A stretch of DNA of 64,000 nucleotides, taken from Onthophagus taurus (lineage: Eukaryota > Arthropoda > Insecta > Coleoptera > Scarabaeidae). Made by a program: the position numbers and the translations under genes. The stretch is taken from positions 14,570,001-14,634,000 of the forward strand of contig NC_091976.1 in assembly GCF_036711975.1 (NCBI RefSeq). The letters are read 5' to 3'. A model generated the notes under the pieces. It saw only the letters and a program-made list of their open reading frames with translations. It had not been told where the DNA came from and ran no database searches. Shown here one piece after another: positions 42,497 through 54,101 of this stretch (positions are counted from its first letter, which is position 1; each line of letters begins with the position of its first letter).

Positions 42497-44607
42497 CCGG
42501 GTGTTTCATTTAAAATGATATGCTTATATCTCAAAAACAAAAACTCATGAACAGAATTTTTTTCAGGATTGCCTAAAGGCCCTTCTGACGCCTTTTTAAT
42601 TTTTTCAAATCGCACATATACTTTTTTCTTCCAAAGTCTTAAACAACTTGACAAACTGATAACTTTTGGCTTTAAAAATTTTAAAAAAACTCTCCCTTGT
42701 AAAGATATCAACAAAAACAAAAATAAAATAACATGTTTCAAAATGTAATTAAAAAAAATTAATTAATAAAAAAAACGATTTAATTAATCATAAAATAATA
42801 TTAAAATTCTTCTTAACTTTTGAAATCGTCTTAGAAAATTGATTAAAATTTTTTTTTTAATGTTAATAAATCTCTTTTTAATCGTTTTTGTAAAAAAATT
42901 GTACTACTATAATTTATTTTTAACAAGTATGCTTTAAATTTTATAAGAAAAGCTACCTCCTGTTAAAATAACAATTAGTTTGTACCTGCAAAAAGTAAAC
43001 TTGTATTACAAAATTAAAAATGAATTGCAAACGCTGGCAAAACCTTTACGGATTGGCGTGCGGTAATTCGGCAGTAGCAAGGCGATTGTATCAAGAAAGA
43101 CCTGATCGCCCAGTACCACACCATAACTTGTTTCTACGCATTCACCAACGACTATGGGAAAATGGAAGTTTTAAAAGGAATACTGCTGATAATGGGCGAC
43201 CTATGGAAGTTGCAAATCCCCAAGTAGAAGAGGCTGTCCTCAACGAAATTGATGATAATCCGACCACAAGTATCAGAAAATTGCTCACAACTTAAACGTA
43301 TCTCATTTGACGGGTTGGAGAATTTTGAAAAGGCAACTTTTGTATCCCTACCATATCCAAAGAGTACAAGCCTTATTGCCAAGACATTTTCCGTCAAGAT
43401 TGGCTTTTTGTACATGGATGCAAGACAAAATAGCTCAAAATTCTGAGTTTGGAGCCGAAGTTCTGTTTACCGATGAAGCATCTTTCTCGAAGGATGGTAT
43501 TTTCAATTTTCACAATAACCACATATTGTCAGAAGAAAATTCACATGAAATTGCAGAAGGCAACAATTTTCCATAAATGTTTGGGCTGCCATCGTCGGTG
43601 ATCATTTGATAGGCCCACATTTTTTACCGAACAGATTATCGACAATTTCTAGAAGAAGTACTGCTGGAAGATGTACCGCTTCAAGTAAGACAAAGTATGT
43701 ACTTTATGCATGATGGAGCTTCGGCCCACTTTGGTTTGGTTGCTCGCCAATACTTGGACGACGAATACCCAGACCGTTGAATCGGTCGAGGAGGTCCGCA
43801 CTCTTGGCCACCAAGATCTCCCGAACTTAATTGTTTAGATTTTATCTTTTGGGGCCATCTGAAAACCCTAGTCTACGCTACTCCAGTTAAAAATGTTGAC
43901 CAATTAAGAGAGCGCACTGTTGTATCTTGCGACATAATTCGAAACACTTCGGAAATTTTCCTGCGTGTTATAATAGACAGTCAATGTGTCGAAGAATTGC
44001 TGCCTGCATTGAACCTAACGGCGGACATTTCCAACATTTAATTTAACTGTGTATGATTTGTGATTATTTTTTTTAATTATGCAATTATAACATTAACGTT
44101 TGCTTTTGTTACTTGTTCTACCGTTTTAATAATATAAAATTTTTATTTCAAAAAATTGACCATGTTATTTAACATGAAAGTTGATTTTTCTCGAAAACGG
44201 TCAACTTTAAAGCTCATGACCTTCAGTACCTTTTTTGCGTAGAAAACATTGGCGGTTCAAATGGGCGTCTCAAACCCGTACTCTTTCCAGTGGCGTAGAA
44301 GTTGGGGAGAAAAACAACCACTACCCCTTCAAAATCTTCACCAATTATTACTTTAAAAAAATTTTTCCGCACCCAAAACTTAGCTTATTATGAGTAGAAA
44401 CTGCTTACAAAAGCTGTTTTCTGTACGATAAACGGTTCCGGAGATATTCGCAAAAACGAATTTTTTTTATTAAATTTCTCAAAAAAATTTAAAAATTTAT
44501 CTCAAAAATAGTGTATTTCAAAGGGTAAGTTGATAAAAACTTTTTTTCAAATTTTTGGACAAGCTATCACATCCTGAAGTCATTCGCATATATTATGAAA
44601 CAACCTG
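42497..44607 (+). mobile_element. mariner-type element (2.1 kb)
   Basis: The TIRs are CCGGGTGTTTCAT at the left and CAGGTTGTTTCAT inverted at the right, with TA on both sides (42495-42496, 44608-44609). A plus-strand transposase lies at 43020-44041. A second, truncated copy is at 11878-12400. Confidence 0.87.
43020..44041 (+). pseudogene. mariner-type transposase, frameshifted
   Basis: Starts MNCKRWQNLYGLACGNSAVA with a helix-turn-helix region, then 'NPQVEEAVLNEIDDNPTTSI'. After a frameshift near 43290 comes LPRHFPSRLAFCTWMQDKIA and EVLFTDEASFSKDGIFN (first Asp). After a second shift near 43570 come SINVWAAIVGDHLIGPH, YFMHDGASAHFGLVARQYLD (second Asp), IGRGGPHSWPPRSPELNCLD and FIFWGHLK (last acidic position). 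Stop TAA at 44039-44041. Roughly full length but needs at least three repairs, so inactive. Confidence 0.87.
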
Positions 44608-44829
44608 TATTTTATTTTGAATGACGAAGCGTGTAATATGTATCTAAAGAAAACTGCTATTCCTTCCTTGAATATGCCGGTTTCAAAGGACCTAATTAAC
44701 ATAACCGAACAAGGTAATATTTTTTTATTTAATGACTTGAAATTATAAGTTCAACATCAATAACTACATCATGTTTATTAGTATAAGATGATCCTGGAAA
44801 GCAGCATGGTTCATTACCGAGAGGTATCT

Positions 44830-45245
44830 TATAGATACAGTTAGGTGTCTATTACTTCTAATTTATTAATGTTTATTTTTCTATTGATTTCTTTCTTTAT
44901 GTTTAACCTATGCACTAGTGGCAATGCCATTGAGCTGTTGTTATTAGCTTCAACACGGAAACATAAGTTGTCTGTAAGGGCACAGAACAACCAGAAAGGA
45001 CACTTATCTCGGTTTCTTGATGTTGGAGGAACCGCATTTTTTGACCTCGATTTGAATTTGACCATCTGTAAGAAAGGAACCCAATGAACTTGGCTTCTGT
45101 CGAGAGAAGCGAAGCTAGCTACGTTGCCAGATCGTTGGGAGAGCCAAAGGCACACCAATAGCAATAAGATTCACTCAAGGTGAGTGTTTTAGCGAGATAC
45201 CCCCGCGTCCTTTCTGGTTATTCTCTGGTAAGGGTCTGTCATCCA
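44830..45245. repeat. unidentified repeat, copy 1
   Basis: Shares with 48490-48780 the strings TTTTTGACCTCGATTTGAAT, 'ACCAATAGCA', 'GCGAGATACCCCC' (GCGGGATACCGCC in the other) and TTTCTGGTTATTCT. The second copy runs into a Penelope coding fragment, so this may be a 5' region of that family. Confidence 0.5.
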
Positions 45246-46690
45246 AATATTGCTGCGAAAAGTAGTATTTTTCTTTCTGAACAATCTTAAATGCAATAAT
45301 GTTATGAGTTGCATGTTTCACTCCCTAATTTAGTACTTTATATTAAAATAGCTATCTTTTACCTTATTTTATTTACTACATTTAAGGGGGTCGTTTCGTG
45401 TGATTTTGTTGTTGCCAAACTAAATAAACATACAACTGCGAACTTTTTCACCATATATTTATTCATATTTTGAGTAAAGTTTACAATTTTTGCAGTCCGA
45501 AATAGTCGCTCATTGCTAAAGTACACGGCAACTTAGCCACTCATTGTCAAAAAATAGTGTTTTGCGATGACCACGATATATCAGGCTTATCAGAAATAAA
45601 AAAAACAAATGGCATTGCAATATGTAAAGTATGAAGTATGAAGTAGTTTTTGAACTAGGATTATTAAAAAATATTGGAACGTAAAGTTTTGGCATAGTGG
45701 CTGGATAAATCAGAATTATCTTCCCAACCCATACAAATACATACGAAAAACTATGATTTATTGTTTAAAATCGAGACAACACTGAGAAAAATAAAAGGGT
45801 CGATTTACAATGTACTTATTGGTAATTTGGACCCTATGATTATGATATGGTTGTACTATTCAGTTAAGATAGTAATATTAATCTCTATAAGGAAAATTTA
45901 CAATCAAGAAAGTAAATTAACAAGTAAGTTAACTTTCTATATTGTAAATTTACAGTATTAAGAGAATTTTACACCAACTTCTCATTACGAAAATTGTGTT
46001 TTCACAATGCAAGTTTAAATTTCAATCTATATTGTAAAATATTTATAGAAAGTTGGTAAATATGCGAAATCAGAGAAAAAGTTATGGGTACAATAAATTT
46101 ATTGTAACTCATACTACGATGAGTTCTAAAACTAAGTTCTAACTAGCGCCATCTTTTACTCGGCGACCGTTTTATTGCAGACTGTGTATATTGCGTGTAC
46201 TGGAAGGTTAAACTCCATCTAGTAAATATTACCTCAACATAAACATTTCAAAAATGATCAATAGATGACGCCTTATAAACAAACTGCTAAACGTCACCTC
46301 TATTTAAATAATTTCCAGAAAAGCAATAAAATAAATATTAACTGTCGTTAATATTTATCCTTAATGACATAACATTTTAAATAGATTCTATTATATTTTT
46401 CTTTTTAGTTTAAATTTTAAAGCGGACCAATTTATAACCTGCTTGAAATGCGAGAAACTAAAAAACTTATCTTATCAAATCTCCTGTTTGCTTATTCACT
46501 TTATTAGGTAGAGGTGGATAAAATATTTATATTTCGTGTGTTACGTGACTACTAGGTAAGGTCATCAAATTAACACCTTTTTTATTAATAAAAAAACACC
46601 TAAGTTATTCGAATAATATCAAATATGTAATATTCTTTCATAGTTACGTGACGTTTTGTGGTTTTCTTAGTCAGCGAAGTGTCACAAGGA
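45246..46690. other. intergenic region upstream of COX6B
   Basis: No ORF with a motif, no terminal repeats recognised. The last 100 bases are presumably the COX6B promoter and 5' UTR. Confidence 0.4.
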
Positions 46691-46706
46691 AAAAAGGAGG
46701 TGAAAA

Positions 46707-47070
46707 ATGGCTGATGCCGAGGTAAACCATTTTATATAAACATTTTTGAATAATAAATTATTTTCTACCTTAACTTTTTTGTTTCTAAAAGGGTGGAAGC
46801 GAAGAAACTTATCCAGGAACCGTCCCTCTTGATCCACGTTTTCCAAACACGAATTGTACCAGATACTGTTTCGTAATGTTCTCGGATTATCACAGATGTA
46901 TCCGGTTGTATAACGAGGGACACGAAGATTGTAGCTATTTCAAAAAAGCTTATGAAACCCTTTGTCCAAACTTTTGGGTAGAAAAATTCGAACAACAAGT
47001 CGAAGAAGGTACTTTCCCTTTGCCTTTACCAAAGAAGAAAGAAGAGGGTCAAGATGCTGAAAAGAAATAA
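46707..47070 (+). CDS. COX6B: cytochrome c oxidase subunit 6B (two exons)
   Basis: Nuclear-encoded subunit of mitochondrial complex IV on the intermembrane-space side. Exon 1 is 46707-46721 (MADAE), then a 70-bp GT-AG intron (GAG|GTAAAC to CTAAAAG|GGT). Exon 2 is 46792-47070 (TAA), giving 98 codons. It carries the twin-Cys pair C-x9-C (CFVMFSDYHRC) and C-x10-C (CSYFKKAYETLC), which form the disulphide-linked coiled-coil helix-turn-helix of the family. The opening YPGTVPLDPRFPNTNC and a Lys/Glu-rich tail follow the insect form. Start chosen as the first ATG, after a purine-rich leader. Intact and probably expressed. Confidence 0.95.
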
Positions 47071-48170
47071 ATTGATTCTTAGTTTAATTTAGAGATACTT
47101 CTTTGACATTTTTGTTTGTTATGTGATATAAATTAATACATTTTAGATGTATTAATCAAATTGTTGTTTTTTTTTTTATTTAAAGGATTGATTTTGAAGG
47201 TGGTTGATTAGATAAATCGTAGATTATCTTGTGTTTCATAATAAGTTGAGTTAGATAATATCTTGGAATTTTTGTAAAAAAGGAATTTTATTACAGGTTT
47301 CTATAATAAATTTTAAAAGTTATTGCTTTCGGGAGGACATCTATGAGAGAGAAGTTAAAGTAATATGTAATAGTAAAATTAAAATTCGATATAATTCAAC
47401 CTAACATAAGAAAGAACAAATCAAAAAAGATTTTTTGGTTATGCTGCAATATTTTCGTAACATCATTTAATGTTAGGTAAGAATTTATATGTAAGTATTT
47501 ATTTATCATGGTAAAAAAGCTGTGAGAGAAGAAAGTGTGTTATTCTGTGCATATTTTTGTATACAAGGTATGTTATTATGAAAAACTTAATGCACTTAAT
47601 GCTGGAAAAGGATTCCGTTATTACATATTCACGACTTCATGTTACATATTTATAAAAAACTAAATACATAGGTTTGAAGTACACATATTTCTGATTAATA
47701 ATAAGTTATGAACGTTAGTGATAAGAATGGTGCAAATAACGAGTGTTGTTAGTCGCTCTGAAAAGGTATAAGTTAGGTTGGCTAAAATAAGTGAGAGGTT
47801 ATTACGATTTCACCTTGCATTTTCCAATTCTATGGCACATAATCATAGAAAAATATATTATATATATGTATATAGAAGCTTTACTCCCCACCATTATTTG
47901 GTCGAAATGAAATTCAGCGCCATTAGCGGAATGTACTAGTACTTCTTTCGATAAGCCGCGAAATTTAAATGGATAATTTTTATATAGTATAGTGGTTTTG
48001 TTTATTTGTTTTTAAATAAAAAAAAGCTACATTTATTAATTAAATATTTTTATTTAAAATTTACTTTATATAATAATATATATATTATAATAATAAAAAA
48101 GAAAATTAGATATCTAAAACAACAATGCATAAAAAAAAAATAGTAAAATGCAATGTTGATGAACATTGCA
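47071..48170. other. COX6B 3' flank and intergenic AT-rich DNA
   Basis: No canonical AATAAA was noted beyond the one overlapping the stop codon. An inverted pair, AGTAAAATGCAATG and CATTGCATTTTACT, lies around 48,140-48,178 (small hairpin). Confidence 0.4.
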
Positions 48171-48175
48171 TTTTA

Positions 48176-48430
48176 CTATTTCATTACCATACATCTCCAA
48201 AAGTTTCGGTGTTCACTCGATTTGGTCACAACCATCTTGAGTGGTTTGCCTTCTTTGTTCCTTTTTAAGGTTCCATTCACTGACAATGAGTCAAACACAT
48301 TATCAAAAAATTTTAAAATTTGGGCAGTTTGACAAGCCTCTTTTGGCATAATAGAAATGATTGAATCTGTCGAACAAAACACTGATACTTGTTGAAAGTA
48401 TAACCACGCAAGCGCACTTTGTTTTGTGCA
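48176..48430 (-). pseudogene. P-element/THAP-type transposase fragment
   Basis: Minus ORF text IMPKEACQTAQILKFFDNVF, then DSLSVNGTLKRNKEGKPLKM and SSEHRNFW. This resembles the segment in P-element-like (THAP9-related) transposases where 'FF-x-x-FD-x-LN' is followed by 'KPL'. No ends are visible. Confidence 0.5.
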
Positions 48431-48489
48431 GATAATACAGATTGCAAATAGCGCTCGCAGCGCCATCTCTAGGTTTGTACTAGTACTAC

Positions 48490-48790
48490 ATATACGTATT
48501 CATTTCATAAGTATAAGTAAACACACCGTGCACATAATAAGGAGAAGTGACACTGACGTCCATTCGTTTGATATTGGCTGCATCTTGTTTTATGACCTCG
48601 ATTTAAAATCTGCCACCTTATCGCGAGGAACCATAAGCACGATGAACGCACAATGAATGAGAGAGACAACTTAATTTACCACCAATAGCAGCAATACCTT
48701 GCTTCTTCGCAACAATATCAACAGATTTGGCGGGATACCGCCAGTGTTACTTCTGGTTATTCTGTGTCTATGGCTAGAGAAGACTGAGAA
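48490..48790 (+). repeat. unidentified repeat, copy 2
   Basis: Counterpart of 44830-45245, shorter and diverged. It leads directly into the Penelope fragment on its right. Confidence 0.5.
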
Positions 48791-49510
48791 TAGAATAGCT
48801 ATGGAGAGGGTGGTACGTGAATTCCAAAAAAACTGGGACAAACAAAAAAAATTGGAGTCGTTGGCGCAACCACAAAAAGAAGAACAACGATTTACTTTAA
48901 TTTAATTCAAACGGTCGTCATCAACCGATCAAGCGTCTCATTATCAGAAGAGGAAACTACAGTGATCGCCAAAGACTGGAATTACGTAGTCGATCCGAAG
49001 AGGGTTTCGAAGAAAGAAATTATCTGCAAACTATCTTTTGAAAAACAGAATCAAATGTCAGAGACTCTACACATTTTGTGGATTCAATCAAAAGTACGAA
49101 GTTAGTTCTCTAGGATATTCCGGTAAGTTTCATTGTTGAATCACCTTTATCACCGGTAATCGCCAATTTCTACATGGAGATGTTTGAAGCACAAACGTTA
49201 AGAGTCCTTTGTGATTTAGCAGCGTGGAAAAGAGCATCTCCAGAATTTACCATGAAAATGGAAGCTTCAAAATAGTTACATTTCCTGGATGTTTTGGTCA
49301 CTAGTAAGACCGCATGAAAAGCATGAGAGGGATGTCTGACTAAATAAGATCCAGCAGACGATAGTATCAGAACATTGCCACAAAAAGAGACACTCCATAG
49401 ATTTCATAGGATCAAGGTGCTAGCCAAAGTCAGAAATTATGTCCAGAGGATGACAAGGAGGCAATAGAGATCCATCGACATGGCAACAATATGAATAGAG
49501 AAGACGGCTA
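48790..49510 (+). pseudogene. Penelope-like reverse transcriptase fragment
   Basis: Plus strand: ESPLSPVIANFYMEMFEAQT (GSPLSP-V-AN motif after the catalytic region), then a deletion, 'SPEFTMKMEASK' and LHFLDVLVTSKTA ('LPFLDVLVTR' in the family). Upstream text 'PKRVSKKEIICKLS' is in other frames. Several stops and shifts. Confidence 0.7.
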
Positions 49511-49639
49511 GGAACTCAGTCGCAGATGGAAAATGGTAGTTACCTCGGCGAAGCCTTCTCCATGAGGATTTGACAAAAACTACTTGGTTGACTTAGTCAA
49601 ATTTTTACCGATTTCGTCACTTCGAACATGTTATTGGAG

Positions 49640-50545
49640 AAGGTCATTCCAAAACATCAAACAGTTGTTCAAAAGATGCCCCGCTTAACCTGAAGATTAC
49701 TAAGTATGGGAAACTCTTCTTCTAGGAATCTTTTGTAGATTTGACTGGTCAAACTTCCATCAAACATTTTCGATCCCAAGTCAACATTTTCGATGATTCC
49801 TCCCCACACATTAACCGAAAATCGGAACTGGAATCTACATTCTGACAAGGTATGGGGATTTCGCTCCAGATGTGCTCGTTATGTGAGTTTAAATCACTAG
49901 TGAAGGTAGACTCATCCGCGAACAAAGCAATTGAGAGGAGATCTTGGTTCTCTAGGATCCAGGAGCAAAATTCTTTTCATTTCGCATAGTCTGCTGGTAG
50001 GAGATTTTGTACTTGTTGTACGTGGTAAGGATATAGCCTATTTTTACGCAAAGTCCTGTGAATCGATGATCTCAGAAACTACATGATGAACAGCTTCAGT
50101 GTGATTTCTTCGCGCAGGCTCTCGCCCATTAGTCTTTTTCGGGAAGGATCCTGTCTGCCGGAGCGATCTGAAACAATTTATGATGGTTGTCCGACAAGGA
50201 TCTCTTGCAGTTTCTGAAGCGTTTCCTCCACAATAGCCATACAAAAATATCATGCCGGCATACTCTTCATTCGCAAAAAGAGGCATTTTTAAAGGGTCTA
50301 CGAGCGGAATCCAATGACAAAAATACTAAGAAACTGCTTCATTGATAACTATCAAAAAGCCAACTTCATGCGGATTCCATCTAAAAAAAGTAAAACTCAA
50401 TTAGTTACCGTAATTAGTAACTTTCAGCGCTTTTGACCACCCATATCTCGAAAACGGTTGAGAATTGCACCTATGTTGATCAGAAGTTTTTTTGCTAATT
50501 TTGATGCAAGGAATAACTCTACGAAGTTATGCATCTTAACGAGGA
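49640..50545 (-). mobile_element. mariner-type element relic
   Basis: Minus strand: the N-terminal MPLFANEEYAGMIFLYGYCG and FRSLRQTGSFPKK (50286-50150), then after shifts 'LLDPREPRSPLNC', 'RFQFRFSVNVWGGIIE' and FPILSNLQVKRGIF. The right end may be GAGACACCTGTAT at 50543, a TIR-like end similar to ACAGGTGTCCC at 41,187. No left end is seen. Confidence 0.7.
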
Positions 50546-50738
50546 GACACCTGTATAATAATTAGAGCTCGGATTTTTATGCAGTCAAATTATAGAAAAT
50601 ATGCGCATAAATATGCAAGCTTTTTATTCAAAATATGCAAAAAATATGCAAAAATATGTGGAAATATGCAAACATATACCTTTCTTATAGTTTAAACAGA
50701 AAAATTTTTACTTCAAAACTTGCTTTTATGAAATATGC

Positions 50739-50778
50739 TCAGTACATGTTTCGAGAGAAACCTCTCATCTTCAGCTGA
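50739..50778 (-). ncRNA. hammerhead ribozyme core (CTGAAGA variant)
   Basis: Minus strand: TCAG, CTGAAGA, stem II GAGAG/CTCTC with loop GTTT, GAAA, palindromic stem III ACATGT, A, then CTGA. Stem I is UCAG/CUGA. Every core position is present. Confidence 0.82.
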
Positions 50779-51044
50779 ATCTAATATAAAGATTGGATTA
50801 TTAATATATATTACTAAACAATTTTAAAAATAAAAAACTTACGTCATAATTAACTATATAAAACCCGAATAGTCGAATAGTCGATTAACTACAAAAAACG
50901 AATTAAAATCGATTACGAATAAAAACTTATTAAAATATTAAAAACTTACTAAAAATATTTCTATTTAAAAAAAAATATTTCTATTAGAAATATAAAAATA
51001 AAATATATCAAAAAATAAAAAAAATATATATATTCTATATAAAA

Positions 51045-51290
51045 ATACAGGGTGATTCAAAAAACCGCTGACAGACTTCTAGGGCAGGTAATACAACAAA
51101 AATTAAGATGAAAAGTACATGGGGTCGCAAATGCCTCCTTAACGAGATATAGCGGGTCAAAGTTTCTTTAAAATCAAACATTATGTGCAATAAAAAGCCC
51201 TTCTTTAAAAATATTTTCAACTCCACTGCTAATTTTGTCAAACGGGCAGTATTTTCGTGTAAAGTGATCATTTATCTATCAATTGGTCTC
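51045..51290. mobile_element. mariner/MITE-like end
   Basis: TACAGGGTGATTCAAAAAAC begins about 240 bp ('CATGGGGTCGCAAATGCC', 'GAGATATAGCGGGTCAAAG') typical of MITE-like insertions. The second end was not found. Confidence 0.4.
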
Positions 51291-52559
51291 TTACAAAACT
51301 TTGATTAAAGCAACAGTTTTTGATTGAATTAACAAATTTCGATTAACAAACTCTCGAAACACGTACTGAGCATATTTAATAAAAGCAAGTTTTGAAGTAA
51401 AAATTTTTCTGTTTAAAGTTATTCTATACTGGCAACATGAATCACCTGGAATCTTTCTTATAGTTGTTATCAATCTATTTCTATCACATTTTTGTATATG
51501 TTTCTCACTTTTTACATGTTGTTCTATTTATTTTCTTCCTCTCACACGTTATCTTAAAAAAGAATAATTAAAAAGTTAGCCATAGATACTCTAACAGATG
51601 AAAAATTAATTCTGAGACTATAAAACAGATTCGTATTATTCATTGTCGATTGTCTAGAAACATATGTAAAACATATTTCAAGAAGATGGGACATCAAATT
51701 TAATATAGTTTTATTTAGTTTTAATTTAACAGTTTTCCATTTTTTTTAACTCCTAGTGTAAAAGTCTATGAAAAATATAATTTCGGAATAAACCATTGGC
51801 AACTCCTCTGAAAACTCTAATTTTTAACTTAAATCTTTGGTTAAAACGCTACGACATGATTTTTAAAACAATATTTACAACTTTGGCACAAGTTTTACAA
51901 AAAAATTCGTCATTATTTAAATTTAGTTCGGGATAACTTTTTATCCACTGGGACACAAGACACGATATCACTTTAGGCATTGTTGTTATAGATTGGTAGA
52001 TTAATGTTCACTCACACTGAACACAGCCACAGTAACTATGGTTGGGGATTTCCTTAAACTTAAACTCAACAGCGCTAGGGATTCCCCGCATGTTTATGTG
52101 AATCGTTGTAAACAAGAAACCAACCCCCAATCAAAAATATCCTGTGTTGTGCTTTAAACTAAAAGGTATGTTCGCATATTTAAAAATCGCGCAATCGCGC
52201 AAATATATTTAAAAAACAAATCTAGTAAAATGACAAAATATGCGAAAATATGCAGTAAAAGGCCAATTTATGCAACAATCAAAAAAATTGTAAAAATATG
52301 CAATTTTTTTATTGTACCATCTGCCTTATTTTTATGTAATTCGCCCAGAAACCAATTTTGAAAAAAATATTCCACAAAATAAAGAAGATGCATTTTGCAT
52401 AAAATCCGAGCCCTAATAATAATGTTGGTGAAAAGGTTGAAAATATTCTGGAATTTTTATATTGTAGAAATGAACTAATTTGGGTTCAGTTCTTGATGAT
52501 TTTGAATTTCGTAATGTTACAGGGCTAAATTTATTGACAATGATTTTACTCAAGGCGAA

Positions 52560-52730
52560 GAAATTGAGTATGATGGGAGTCAATTACAACTATAGAACGA
52601 TTGAGTCCTTTTCTTAAGGATACACTAGTACATGAAGAAGTGTATATGAGGCAACCTGAAAGTTTTCGTAATGTTATATCAAGAGTTGATATGTTAAGAA
52701 AGCTTGTATGGCATGCGATAATAGGTTTTT
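52560..52730 (+). pseudogene. Copia-type reverse transcriptase fragment
   Basis: Plus strand 'LKDTLVHEEVYMRQPESF' matches the Ty1/copia pattern 'AFLNG-x-L-x-EE-x-YM-x-QP-x-GF'. The flanks are decayed and no LTR was found. Confidence 0.5.
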
Positions 52731-53195
52731 ACGTCATACGCCTATTGTGATTTTGAGAAACCTCCTTTGAAATATAATATTTTAAATTTCGACTTTCAGT
52801 ACATAGTTGTTTTAGATTTTTTATTCTATAGACTTTGGAAATTAAATATACTGCGATGTCTTTTAATGAAATTCGTAACTAAACCGATTATTTTCATTAC
52901 ATTTATAAATCGTAGTTTCCCTTAATTTTAAACACAGTAAACATACAGTTTACTGTAAATTAAATCATTTATGTTAGAAGGTATCTTTTAAGTAGAGACA
53001 TCTATACGAGAGTGATTATACCACGAAAATTAAAAAGAGTGAAACTGCTTCCATCTATTGAGATAAAATATAGATAGAACAAAAAAGTTCTATATAATTC
53101 TAATAATTCAAATTCCAAGATACAATATCTAAAACATCTTGATTTCTTTACTTTTTATAATCTCATTAAACTTGTTTCTTTATCACTACTTTCAT

Positions 53196-53570
53196 CTGCG
53201 TACGTTTGTTGCTTGTCTCTTCGAAGGGATATTTGGGGTTCTTGGGGGTGTCTCGACGGGGTTGAGACCGAACACGGCGGGCGCTGCGTCGCCTCCGATT
53301 TGCAAATCGCGGATTACCAAACTTAAGGTCGGTACGTAAAGTTCGAATCCCGAAGGTGTAATCTGTCGTTCTCTGGTGCCATGAGGATGCTGGTGGAGGA
53401 GAAGGAGGGTATCGGATACTTCGGTCTCGACTTCTCCTTGAGGTCCTATTTAGCCCCCTTTTCGAAGGAACCGAGGGATCACGATGTCTTTCGGGGATTC
53501 ACCCGACGTTTTTACTCGTTTATCATCTGTATTTTGGCCATAATGTTATTAAAAGTATATTAGGATTTAA
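53196..53570 (-). pseudogene. GC-richer exon-like block of unknown identity
   Basis: The minus strand has a long open frame reading TPSGFELYVPTLSLVIRDLQ then IGGDAAPAVFGLNPVE, TPPRTPNIPSKR and a stop near 53198. Its upstream part (KTSGESPKDIVIPRFLRKG) is in another frame across a run of five G's near 53,455. Codon-like composition stands out from the AT-rich surroundings. A second minus frame and one plus frame (53381-53563) are also open, so strand and frame are uncertain. I do not recognise the protein. Confidence 0.35.
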
Positions 53571-54096
53571 GTTTTAAAGAAAATTTTGAAAGAAAATTGG
53601 GAATATATTTTAAAATTTTTTGAGGTTTTTCTGTTCTATGGTTTGGCTCATACACATGTCTAACTTTTAATCACTCCTCTGGTAATTAAGGATTAAGATT
53701 TAGAGCAGTCAGATTAAGACTAGTTGTTTTCATTTCTTCGCACTCTAATAATAGCTTGATTACAAATATTGTCGGCTTGTTTGAAACATTAACAACGAAA
53801 TATTAATAACCTATTTACTAACACAATACCAGGCTTATTCTTATTTTATTAATAACCTTATGATAAATAAGGTAAATAATAACCTTATTAATTTAATACC
53901 TATAATAATAATACGTATATTATTTAATATACTTATAAAAACCTTATTATGACTTAACCCAAAAGTTTCTAGTTCTAGGTCTAATGTTAGTTTTATTGAT
54001 AATGCTAGTGTTAGTTCTAGTTTTAGTTTAATCTTAAACTGTTTTCCTAATATTATCATCATATTCTTTAAATTAAATATGTTTAAAGGGAATAAA
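53571..54096. other. flank of the BEL/Pao insertion
   Basis: TAATA-rich sequence plus the half-MITE 'TTTCTAGTTCTAGGTCTAAT' at 53,966. Nothing else was found. Confidence 0.4.
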
Positions 54097-54101
54097 GTGA
54101 T
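54097..54101. repeat. BEL/Pao target-site duplication, left
   Basis: GTGAT, repeated at 59934-59938. Confidence 0.9.

Larger units (their letters stand above)
50690..51425. mobile_element. Penelope-like foldback nested in the hAT
   Basis: Inverted arms TTTAAACAGAAAAATTTTTA to GTACATGTTTCGAGAG (50695-50757) and the complement (about 51345-51415). The left arm holds a full hammerhead; the right arm has lost the CTGAAGA side. Inside, 'TACAGGGTGATTCAAAAAAC' (51045) starts a further mariner/MITE-like end. Confidence 0.75.
50563..52415. mobile_element. non-autonomous hAT element
   Basis: The TIRs are TAGAGCTCGGATTTTTATGC (left) and TAGGGCTCGGATTTTATGC (right, inverted), with the exact 8-bp target duplication ATAATAAT at 50555-50562 and 52416-52423. 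Both subterminal zones are filled with AAATATGCAAAAATATGC motifs. No transposase is present. A Penelope foldback (50690-51425) with another transposon end inside it is nested within. Confidence 0.92.

Noticed and set aside
44841..45164. 107-codon minus ORF
   Set aside because: Over an unidentified repeat, no motif and not open in the second copy.
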